Made by a program: the position numbers and the translations under genes. A stretch of DNA of 64,000 nucleotides from positions 1,178,001 to 1,242,000 of the forward strand of contig JAZKJV010000156.1 of the NCBI GenBank assembly GCA_037367405.1, in the 5' to 3' direction. Shown here in pieces: positions 55,601-64,000 of the stretch. The number at the start of each line of letters is the position of its first letter. Position 1 is the first letter of the stretch. The notes below the pieces were generated by a model, which ran no database searches, was not told the origin of the DNA, and worked only from the letters and a program-made list of their open reading frames with translations. The DNA comes from Ottelia alismoides. Lineage: Eukaryota; Streptophyta; Magnoliopsida; Alismatales; Hydrocharitaceae.

Positions 55601-56967
55601 TCACGCAAAATGAATAGGGGCAAGATCAACGACCTGCGGCTCATGATCTAGAAATGGCTTGAGCCGCTGGCCGTTCACTCGAAAGGTACTCTCAAAAGAC
55701 AACTCAGATATATCAATGCTACCATTGTCGTGTACCTTTCTCACCAAGTAGGGTCCCTTCCACTTGCTCTGTAGCTTCCCTGGAAATAAACGAAGCCTCG
55801 CATTAAACAACCATACTCTCTGACCAGGCTCAAAATGCTTGTGGCTGATATGAGAATCATGCCACTCCTTCACTCTCTCCTTATAGTGTAGGCTGTTTGA
55901 GAAGGCGGTATCTCTCAACTCCTCCAGGGCTGCTAACTCTGCCCTCCTCTGGTCTCCTACACCATCTGGATCCATAAGTATATCAGTAACTGCCCATAGT
56001 GACCTGTGCCTCAGCTCAACAGGTAAATGGCACGGCTTGCCATATACGAGGCGAAAGGGAGATGTGCCCAATGGTGTCTTGAAAGACGTCCTATATGCCC
56101 ACAAGACCGAGTCCAAAAGCTGTGACCAATCCTTTCGGTCTGGGCGGACGACTTTCTGCAATATAGTCTTGATCTCCCTGTTCGATACCTCGGCTAGACC
56201 ATTCGTCCGTGGATGGTAAGGTGTAGCAACACGATGGTCTATACCGAACTCGCTAGCAAGGGCCTTCACCTGGTCGTTGATGAAATGAGACCCACCATCT
56301 GAAATCAAAACTCGAGGGACCCCGAACCGCGTGATGATGTGCTTCCTTAAAAATATGCAAACTGTCCTTGCATCAGCGGCTCAGGCGGGGATAGCCTCAA
56401 CCCAACGACTAACATAGTCAACGGCCAACAGAATGTACTCAAATCCCTGACTCTTAGGGAATGGACCCATGAAATCGATGCCCCATGCGTCAAAAACCTC
56501 ACAGAAGTGAATGGGCTGCATCGGCATCATATCACGCTGTCCACAAGTGCTCATCCTCTGACAGTCAGTACACCTCTTCACGAACTCATCAGAGTCCTTG
56601 AAGAGGGTAGGCCACCACAAGCCGGATTGGAGCACTTTCTGTGCCGTTCTCCTCCCAGAATGATGTCCTCCTGCCTCAAGCTTGTGGCAGTAAGTGAGGA
56701 CGCTATGGTGCTCCTCCTGAGGAATGCACCGACGCCAGACTCTATCCCCTCCTTCGTGGTAAAGGATGGGATCCTCCCAGTGGTAAGACTTGGCTTTCGC
56801 AAGGAAGGTCTCAAGCCTCTGCCTGGGCCAATCTTGTGGGACTTTCCCAGCAACGAGAAAGTTCACAATGTCGGCATACCACGGGAGTGAGGCGATAGCA
56901 AGGATCGCCTCATCTGGGAAGGTCTCACAAATGAGATCAATCTGCTCAGACTCCTCAGGCTGCTCTA
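55601..56967 (-). pseudogene. pol: Element E integrase, one stop from complete
   Basis: Zinc region [23 protein letters not shown] ... CTDCQRM (split here for brevity: [21 protein letters not shown]), then [18 protein letters not shown] (Asp 1), MISDGGSHFIND (Asp 2), RTNGLAEVSNREIK (Glu), and SKWKGPYLVRKVHD (GPY module), ending IHFA-TGA at 55601-55603. A single stop, CGA to TGA near 56381, interrupts PARTADAR. There is no chromodomain. This is the most complete integrase in the window. Confidence 0.9.
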
Positions 56968-57376
56968 TACGGGAGAGGTGATCCGCCACCACATTCTTGA
57001 CTCCAGGCTTATCCTTGATCTCAATGTCGAACTCCTGGAGTAGAAGGATCCATCTAGTAAGTCTGGCCTTGGCATCCTTCTTTGCCATGAGGTATCAGAT
57101 GGCGGTGTGATCAGTGTACAAGGTCACTCTAGATCCAATGATATATGATCAAAACTTATCTAGGGCGAACACTACAGCTAGCATCTCCTTCTCTGTGACG
57201 GTATAATTCCGCTGCGTGGAATCCAAAGTGCGGCTAGTGTAGTGAATAGCAAAGGGGACTCCATCCCTCCTCTGTCCCAGCACGGCCCCCACGGCAAAAT
57301 CGGAGGCATCCGTCATGATCTCGAATGGGAGAGACCAATCAGGCGGCTGGAGAACAGGAGCCTCAATCACACACTG
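56968..57376 (-). pseudogene. pol: Element E RNase H, with stops
   Basis: APVLQPPDWSLPFEIMTDAS then DFAVGAVLGQRRDG, TSRTLDSTQRNYTVTEKEM, [37 protein letters not shown], and [19 protein letters not shown]. The catalytic Asp/Glu/Asp set is present. Stops at about 57148 and 57094 are consistent with CGA-to-TGA changes. A third stop, 57377-57379, separates it from RT. Confidence 0.88.
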
Positions 57377-58969
57377 CTAGAGAGTCGCAAAGGACGAAAG
57401 ACACTTATCATTGACAAGGAACTCGGTGTCTTTCGTCAAGAGGTCAGTCAACGGCCGGGCAATCTTGCTGAAATCATGAATAAATCTCCGATAGAAACCA
57501 ACGTGCCCCAGGAATGACCGTAACTGCCTCAAATTGGACGGCGGTGCGAGTTTTCTAATGACATCAACCTTGGCCGGATTAACGTCCATGCCCCTGTTGG
57601 AGATGATATGACCAAGCACCGTCCCTTGAGTCACCATGAAGTGACTCTTCTCCCAAGAAAGCACCAAATGGACCTCTATACATCGCTGGAGTACCCAGTC
57701 TAGGCAGTCAAGACAGGAGTCGAATCCGTCGCCGTAGACCGAGAAATCGTCCATGAAGACCTCCAAACACTCCCCTACCATGTCCGAAAAGATCGACAGC
57801 ATGCATCTCTGAAATGTCGCAGGTGCATTGCATAGCCCAAATGGCATGCGTCGGAAGGCGTATGTGCCGAAGGGACAGGTAAAGGTGGTCTTCTCCTGAT
57901 CCTCAGGAGCGATGGCCACCTGGTTGTAGCCCGAGTACCCATCCAGGAAACAGTAATGGCTCTTCCCTGCCAGTCTCTCAATGATCTGGTCAATAAAAGG
58001 CAGGGGGAAATGGTCCTTCTTGGTGGCATGGTTGTCTCCTGTAGTCAACACAGACCCACCAAGAGGTGGGTACTCGTGTAGCAATCTCCTCTCCCGACTC
58101 ACTGATCACAGTCGTGATATCCGTCTTCTTGGGCATCACATGCAATGGGCTAACCCACTTGGAGTCGGAAATGGGATAAATAAAATCTGCGCTCCACCAT
58201 TTTGAGATTTCCTTCATGACGACCTCTCTCAAGTTGGGGTTCAGCCGCCGCTGGAACTCATGCGACGGCTTCGCCCCCTCCTCGAGATAGATATGGTGGG
58301 AGCACAACGCTGGAATAATCCCATGGAGATCTGCTACGCTCCATCCGATTGCCTTGCGGTTCTTTTCAAGAACCCCCATCAAACGGGATTCTTGCTCTCC
58401 AATCAGATCGGCGGAGATGATGACTGGGTACATCTCAGGCTCGCCCGCAAGGAATCGATACTTCAGCGAAGTAGGGAGCAGCTTCAGCTCTGGACAGCTG
58501 GGTGCTGGCAAATCTGGCTTCGGAAGAAGATGCGTGTATGCTGCCAAGTCTTCCTGGGAGAATGAAAACGAACTCTCGCAAACTGGATCTGGAGAAGGCT
58601 GCTCAATTGAACTGTCTCTGATCTGCTCGGCATCTACCTCCTCCTCAGCTGTAGGCTCTGTGGGACTCAGGTCTGGCATCTGATCCTCGCAATCTGCCCA
58701 ATCAGACTCTGAATCCAAGGGATCTGCATCAAACAAGGTGGCATCAGTACCACCATCACTAGAAATCGTGTCGCGGTCGAGAACCGGCTCTGCTACCACT
58801 GAAGTATCCTGGACCAGGGCTGTGCTCTCCAAGCTCTCCTCTGCTATCAACTCGGCATCAGCGGTGTCTGGAAATGAGAGGATGGCCTGTGCTGTGGGGT
58901 CTGCCCATGCTGCCTCATCGTCTGTGATCACAAAATCACAGTCCTGGTGGATGTCTAGCCCGGCATCTG
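57377..58969 (-). pseudogene. pol: Element E reverse transcriptase, frameshifted
   Basis: Right to left: CDFVITDDEAAW; a late GGTDAT unit at about 58736; ELKLLPTSLKYRFLAGEPEM; AIGWSVADLHGIIP; KWWSADFIYPISDSKWVSPL; a frameshift near 58020-58060 with a few residues lost after WVCVDYRR; FIDQIIERLAGKSHYCFLDG; CPFGTYAFRRMPFGLCNAPA; EVFMDDFSVYGDG (intact catalytic Asp pair); SNRGMDVNPAKVDVIRKL; and FLGHVGFYRRFIHDFSKIAR. Aside from the one shift this RT is intact. Confidence 0.9.
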
Positions 58970-59593
58970 TCAGCTGCTCTGTATCTGTACTGGTCTCTGA
59001 GCATGCTCTGTCTCTGGCTCTATTTGTACAATTTCGCCCTCGACGCGAAAGTATACCTTCCCGCTATCATGGTCAGTCACCGCCTTGGCTGTGGCCAAGA
59101 ACGGACGACCAAGAATGATGGGGGTATCGGCCACTGAATCAGGGATCTCCATGTCCAACACTACGAAGTCCACGGGGAATTGCAGGCCCTGAATAGTGAC
59201 GACAACGTCTCGCAACAACCCCTTCGGCCTCTTGACAGATCGATCAGCAAACTGAAGGACTGTCCTGCTCTGTCTAAGAGTGCTCAACTCGAAGCGGTCG
59301 AGAAGGGCTGCCGGAACGAGGTTGATGGACGATCCGCTATCCAATAGAGTCCGGTCGAACCTCTGCTCTCTAATGTGACATCTGACATAAGGGGCTCCTG
59401 AATCTGGCCTCTTGGCCGACAGACGGTTCTGGATCGCGAAACACGTGGCTTTCGTCAGCACATGAATCTCTGAATGGTGGTTCCTCCTCCTCCTCCTCCC
59501 AACTGTAGTCCTGTCTCTCAAAGAACGCTGAAGAAGGGGGATGTGCTGCAAAGCCTCCTGAAGGGTCAGATGTATATGGAATCGGTCAATCAT
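58970..59593 (-). CDS. Element E retropepsin with intact DSG active site
   Basis: Open frame of 207 codons. MIDRFHIHLTLQEALQHIPL, RDRTTVGRRRRRNHHSEIHV, SGAPYVRCHIREQRFDRT, active site LLDSGSSINLVP at about residues 84-95, ALLDRFELSTLRQSRTVLQF, ADRSVKRPKGLLRDVVVTIQ, and TPIILGRPFLATAKAVTD near the C-terminus. It matures the polyprotein. It is the only protease here with DSG; A has DCS, C has DSR and B has DDD. As a polyprotein segment its first Met is not a true start. It ends prematurely through a shift near 59010. Confidence 0.88.
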   Translation of the reverse strand: MIDRFHIHLTLQEALQHIPLLQRSLRDRTTVGRRRRRNHHSEIHVLTKATCFAIQNRLSAKRPDSGAPYVRCHIREQRFDRTLLDSGSSINLVPAALLDRFELSTLRQSRTVLQFADRSVKRPKGLLRDVVVTIQGLQFPVDFVVLDMEIPDSVADTPIILGRPFLATAKAVTDHDSGKVYFRVEGEIVQIEPETEHAQRPVQIQSS

Positions 59594-60269
59594 GCTCTGG
59601 CTGAACTCCTCCTGCCCTCTTTTTTGGATCTTTTTCTTTTTTCTTTCCCTTCCCCATCAGAAGGGCTCTAGGGAAGGGGATCACAGGGTCCTTCTCAGAT
59701 GAAGGACTAGGAATAGGTCTAGACGGCTCGACGGCCGGATCCGCACATACATCAAGCACCACAGTGGGACCAGAGTAAACTAAACCTTTTCCTTTATTCA
59801 CAACAGGGTTCTGAGCTATATCAATGGAAGGAAAAACAACAACTCTCTCAGAATGAACACCGGTGGCCTCAGTACCACCACGAGCTGGCTCTGCTGGACG
59901 TCTCGCGGCCTCAGTACCGCGTGTTGGCTCGGCAACTCGGGTGGCGTCAGTACCACCTCCTCGAACTGGTGAAGTGGCGGCCTCAGCACCTCCTGGGGGA
60001 TCAGCATCCTTGGTGGCATCAGTACCACCGTCGTCATCATGAGCGGCCTAAGTACCGCTCTCCTCCTCCTCATCTGGCGCCCTGGATGTATCCTCATGAT
60101 GTCGCTCAGCTGAGGCGCCGCCTACTGGTGCCCTACCGCTCCTAAGTGTGACAAAATCCGCATCAAATAGATCCGAAGACATATCATCAAATGGATCACT
60201 AGGAGTGGCATGCTCAGTGTAAGCTACCTGCTCAGATTTCCGCTTCAGGATGTTGGGATTCGGCTCGAT
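59594..60269 (-). pseudogene. Element E gag-protease linker with GGTDA microrepeats
   Basis: Reads DLFDADFVTLRSGRAPVGGA, then HDDDGGTDATKDADPPGGAE, SPVRGGGTDATRVAEPTRGT, EAARRPAEPARGGTEATG, and later PSSEKDPVIPFPRALLMGKG. The plus-strand DNA shows the 15-base word GGCxTCAGTACCACC at about 59868, 59909, 59943, 59972, 60014 and 60044. Stops near 60048 and at 60268-60270. Confidence 0.72.
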
Positions 60270-62377
60270 CTAGGCAGGTATGGCGGCCTTCCCTCTCACG
60301 ATGTCCCGCATCTCCTGGCGGAACTCGTCCATCTCCCGTCTGAAAGTAGCCTGCTGGTCCATGAGGAGGCGGGCTATGTCGTCCAGAACAGGACTCTCAT
60401 GGGAGCCCGACGGGTAGCCCCTCTGGTAATGAGGCTGTTGGGACTGGTGCTGCTGCTGCTGAGAGGGGTAAATGGGAGGATGCTGCTGCTGGTGTGGCTG
60501 GTGAGGCTGCTCTCGCCTCCAAGACTGTCCGTGCTGATAGGGACGAGGAACGTAGGATGACTGCTGCTGTGACTGATAGGCTTGGGGCTGCTGCTGCTGG
60601 TGATCCCTCTGCTGGCTGTACTGGCCTCCCTGACCAGATGGCTGCTGCTGGGGCTGGGTACCTCCATTCCCCCACCTGAATCCGGGATGGTCCCGTCGGA
60701 TCCCAGGCTGAGGACGGTCATACCAAATCCCGTTGACATCCATCAACGGCTGTGCATCGTACTGGGCTGGCAGGAGTACTGCTAGAGGCTGATCCGGCTG
60801 GTATACCACCATCTGCAAGTCTGGAGATGGTGGTGACTGGTAAGAGGGCTGCTGCTGCTGGTACAGCTCCGCCTGTACAAGGTGAACCTGTCTAGGCTGC
60901 TGGTGTGAGCTGGAGCGCTGGAACGAACTGCTGCTGCCGTCGGTATCGCCTCGCGACTGAAGATGGGACTGTGGAGCCGTCTGTGCCTCCTGGAGACACA
61001 TGAGCTGGGTCTCCATGTCGCTCAGAGTCTGTGCCATCTGCTCCATCTGAGTGATGCCCTGACACTGCTTCTTCTCGATCAGCTCCATCCGATCCAACTT
61101 CTCGCTGATAATACCCATATCCGCAGTGGACGACTCTGCCTGTGCTGCTGCTACTGCGGATGAACTGGATGGACCGGCATCGACCCGTGCTATCCTCTGG
61201 TACTGCACGGGTCCTGGCTGCTGCTGGGGTCTGCCTTGAGTGTACAACCTGGTCTGGGACATCACCATATAGTTCTCGACCATCTCCTCGTAAATGGCCC
61301 AGACCTGGTCGTGATCCTTGGCGAAGTAAGACTCGCCACAAGAAGTATTCACCAAGCCCTGGAGCTCTGGTGTCAGCCCGCTGAAGAAGCTCTGCACAAG
61401 GTTGGGCTTCGAAATGTCATGGTTCGGGCATCGGTCAGTAAGCTCACGAAACCTCTCCCATGCCTCATGGAATTGCTCGTTGGGGAGCATGGAGAAGTTG
61501 CTGATGAGGGCTCTCGCTGCATTGGTCCGCCCGAGTGGATAGTACTTATTCAAGTACTCGGTGCGGAGCTGCTCCCAGGTGTAAACGAACTTCCCCAAGT
61601 GCTTCAGCCAGGTGGCTGCTCTATCGGCCAAGGAAAAGGGGAAGGCAATCATCCGAATAGTATCCTGGTCCACCTGACGATCGTGGACAGTACTGCAGAT
61701 CATGAGGAACTCCTGGAGGTGGAGATGGGGCTCCTCAGTAGCGAGTCCGTGGAAGCGGGGAGTAACTGCAAGGTGTTTGGGGGGAAGTTGAAGTCCCCCA
61801 CAATAGCTGGAAGTACAACCCAGTGGTGCGTCAGCGTCGATCCGGGGTTGTGTAAATCCCGCATCGGTCTCGGTGGTCCTCCTGCTGCGTCTGCGGCGGC
61901 TGCTGCGGCTGCTGCATCAGCATCCTCTGGGATCCTCGGCCCGTCTCTCCTCTGCTCTCGCTCTGCTCTCTCTGCTCGCATCTGCTCCATCTCTCTCCTC
62001 ATGTCGAGCATGAATGCTCCCTGATCCCTCAACTGCTGCTGAACGGTCTCTAAGGAGGCGATCAGGGTGGAGTTGATCGTACCCTAGTCCAGCACGAAGT
62101 GCTCAGGCTGTGGACCTCAGGAGCGATCCTCGGAACTGCCGGCCATGGCGTCTGCAAAATCAAATGAGCCAAACTCAGGTGCTGTCAAATCTGCTAATCT
62201 CTCCTCTGGCTCATGTTTCTCAGAACCGAAAGAAAGGGGGTCGAGGGGGAACATGGCGGAATCATACTCGGACTCGGAGAGCTGGTCTCGTCTCTCGCGG
62301 GCCAACCTAGATGAACAGGTAGACGTGCCCGAAAGCGGTGCAGCCAGAGGCTGCCTAAGAGAGCGTCTACCCATCAT
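60270..62377 (-). pseudogene. gag: Element E gag (Athila type), nearly complete
   Basis: Start ATGATGGGT at 62377 (MMGRRSLRQPLAAPLSG), homologous to A's. Then EFGSFDFADAMAGSSEDRS-stop, a second stop (62079 region), MLDMRREMEQMRAERAEREQ, an Ala-rich run, LHNPGSTLTHHWVVLPAIVG, a shift near 61730, then an open 477-codon stretch: STVHDRQVDQDTIRMIAFPF, TWLKHLGKFVYTWEQLRTEY, NKYYPLGRTNAARALISNFS, EAWERFRELTDRCPNHDI, SYFAKDHDQVWAIYEEM. The helix EKLDRMELIEKKQCQGITQM follows, then a 200-residue Gln-rich tail in place of a zinc knuckle, and the final DQQATFRREMDEFRQEMRDI. Gag forms the particle and binds RNA. Confidence 0.9.
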
Positions 62378-63861
62378 CGTGATCTGACGAGTAAGGCGGA
62401 TGAGATCTGGAGAAACTATGATCGACAACCAAACCCTCTATTCACCAACGCAACGCGAGCTGAAGACCGTAAAGGCTCGGTCAAGTTATCTTGTCAAATT
62501 TTATTAGGTGAACAATCAATCTATCAGAGCGCTTACGTGGCCTGTTGGGATATCCGATGCTACCCCAACCGACTGGCCCGCACGGAAGAGTCGGTAGTCA
62601 GCTGGAAATAGCACCGGAGGGCTCTACCTAGTGTGCGGGTCACTCTCTCGCGCAATCAAACCAACAAATGAGGGGGTTTCTCTCCCCAAGACAATTTTTT
62701 AAGTCGAGTGTCTTTTAGGGTCAATAGCTTAAACAGTCCCAATTTTATGGTTTTTCTTTTTAATTTTTTCAATAAAAACAAAGGCCTAACGAATTTTTCG
62801 ATTCTCCTGGTTATTTAGTCAAAAACAAGGGGGAGAAGACGAAAAAGCCGATGCGCGAAGAAATCAATGATGCATGCAGAGATAGAAATGCGTACCTGTC
62901 TCCAGCACTCTACATGCAAGTGATCCCCACAGAAATGTAAAGACAGAAAATAAACTACCTATATGGTGCAGCGGTGAAAACCGAGTCCTAAACAAGCAAG
63001 TCTACTCGAAGAACCGTCTAACTGGTCACCGATCCTTCAAGACAAAGGTCCGGTCTCGGTCTACCCCTCCTCCTCCCGACACATCGGGTTCAGGAGCAGC
63101 GCTTGGCAGGGCAGGCTACGGCACATAGGCTACGAAGGGGATGAGTCAGTTATTTTTATTAATCAATTATTAGTAGGTCCAATTAATCGCACTATAGGAA
63201 CATGCAAGCAATTAGGTGTGGGGATCCTACTAATTACGGCACAATCAAGCAGAAAATCCTAAGTCTAGGGGCTCGATAAAAATTGCGTAAAACCGTAAAA
63301 GGCAGTGAGAAAACCAAAACCGCGAGAAAAACCGCGAAAAATCTAAAGGATCCCCCGAGCACACCGGTGCTCGGCGAAACAGACCCGCTAAAGAAGTCAA
63401 GTCCACAGTCTCTGAGTGTCTCTGAATTATTACAATAATAATCAAATGAATAATAAAAAGACTAAACTAATCCTACTCTAACCCTCGCCCGCTCGTCTAC
63501 TCTTTCACGCTTTCCTGCGGCTCCGTGCAGAAAGGAGCCGCCTCCAAGTTCCTCAGTTGCGTCGGTTTCTCGAAATCGGCCGCCTCGGTCCTCGGGCCCT
63601 CGCAAGAATGCAGACAAATGTCAGACCAATAAAATAAGCAAATAATAGTAAGAAAATAAAAGAAAGGGTATATGTGCAAAAATGCCAAATAAAATAATCA
63701 CTCAAAATAAAGCAAAAACAAAAATAAGAGAAAATAAAGCAAAACAAAATAAAACAAAAATAAAAGAAAGACGAAAAGCCGCGAAAAGCCGCGGACTCTG
63801 AAAGAGCCGCGAAAAGCCGCAAAAAAGAAAATGAAAATAAAAAGAAACTACTAAGCCGTGC
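62378..63861 (-). other. Element E untranslated leader
   Basis: Shares blocks with A and B on the minus strand: GCGCATCGGCTTTTTCGTC near 62850, GGGAGAGAAACCCCCTCATT and GAGAGAGTGACCCGCAC with CTAGGTAGAGCCC near 62620-62690, and AATTTGACAAGATAACTTGACC to GAATAGAGGGTTTGG near 62430-62500. After the PBS are several GCGGCTTTTCGCGGCT repeats (63776-63825). Confidence 0.75.
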
Positions 63862-63879
63862 TCCCCGGCAACGGCGCCA
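63862..63879 (-). other. Element E primer-binding site (tRNA-Asp, perfect)
   Basis: Minus strand TGGCGCCGTTGCCGGGGA, 18 of 18 complementary to the plant tRNA-Asp 3' end (TCCCCGGCAACGGCGCCA). Three bases (GAA) separate it from the LTR end. Confidence 0.96.
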
Positions 63880-63882
63880 TTC

Positions 63883-64000
63883 TGATGACACGAAAATCGA
63901 GCGAGCGAGGTAAAGGTACTAAATGGTCGTCGACCTCAATCACTCAGTTGTGTCAATCAAGAAAAAAGAGACCACCAATAGAAGATAAAATCAAATCGAA
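63883..64000 (-). repeat. Element E 5' LTR, only its last 118 bp visible
   Basis: Plus-strand view starts TGATGACACGAAAATCGAGC and matches 49425 onward, with three substitutions and a two-base difference (GTCGTCGACC against GTCGTCGCGACC). It continues beyond the window. Confidence 0.92.

Larger units (their letters stand above)
49425..64000 (-). mobile_element. Element E: Athila-lineage LTR retrotransposon, minus strand, 5' LTR running off the window
   Basis: 3' LTR 49425-53504, interior 53505-63882 (10,378 bp, matching A's interior), 5' LTR from 63883. Inserted into element C's gag; the base run before it is GGGTG, the expected duplication, with its partner outside the window. In the 118 visible bases of the 5' LTR I see three substitutions and one 2-bp indel against the 3' LTR. 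It is the best-preserved gag-pol copy here but still has about ten disabling changes. Confidence 0.93.

Noticed and set aside
60400..60900. CTG/CAG trinucleotide runs as a microsatellite
   Set aside because: They are the codons of the Gln-rich gag tail, interrupted and in frame.
63862..63879. tRNA-Asp-like sequence as a tRNA gene
   Set aside because: Only the 18-nt primer-binding match exists; no cloverleaf around it.

Overview
This window is a stack of nested long-terminal-repeat (LTR) retrotransposons from a large plant nuclear genome. I see no host gene I can support. The retroelement proteins read as the Athila lineage of Ty3/gypsy: gag with EAWERFR/NKYYPLGRTN-type motifs, a retropepsin ending in ILGRPFLATAKA, an RT with FLDGYSGYNQ and FMDD, RNase H with TDASDF, and an integrase with HHCC, DDE and a GPY module but no chromodomain. 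Their primer-binding sites match the 3' end of plant tRNA-Asp. LTRs of 2.6-4.1 kb with very GC-rich promoter-proximal parts fit an angiosperm, perhaps a monocot. The species cannot be named from the sequence.

Layout. 1-780 is unassigned and partly very GC-rich. 837-1694 and 30442-31003 are the two halves of an old gag remnant (F). F is split by element A (+ strand, 1695-30436, TSD AGCAC, LTRs about 3.58 kb). A is itself split by element B (+ strand, 10533-21634, TSD GATAC, LTRs about 2.79 kb). B is young and non-autonomous, with one intact 850-codon frame carrying a retropepsin-like fold and no RT, RNase H or integrase. 31004-32945 is a truncated LTR (F3) holding a 291-bp foreign insert and a foldback MITE. 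32946-34925 is a minus-strand pol remnant (F2). From 34926 rightward everything is minus strand. Element C (3' LTR 34926-38263, interior to 49424) is interrupted by a solo LTR (S, 41194-43800). Element E (49425 to beyond 64000) sits in C's gag, and a 5'-truncated RTE-type LINE sits in E's 3' LTR.

How the parts relate. A, C and E are decayed copies of autonomous gag-pol elements, each with several stops, frameshifts or catalytic changes. E is the least damaged: its protease DSG, RT FMDD and integrase D,D,E residues are all present. B shares with them the tRNA-Asp PBS, several 5' leader blocks, the 3' stem-loops and the polypurine tract. It therefore looks like a parasite mobilised by autonomous relatives.

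The most unusual structure is in the roughly 2 kb between pol (or the B frame) and the 3' LTR. There, 3-4 stem-loops per element carry the polypurine-tract motif CTAAGTATAGGGGG in their 3' arm, next to a conserved longer hairpin with an alternative pairing partner and a conserved antisense reading frame. All identifications are by eye from sequence motifs; no alignment or database search was run.
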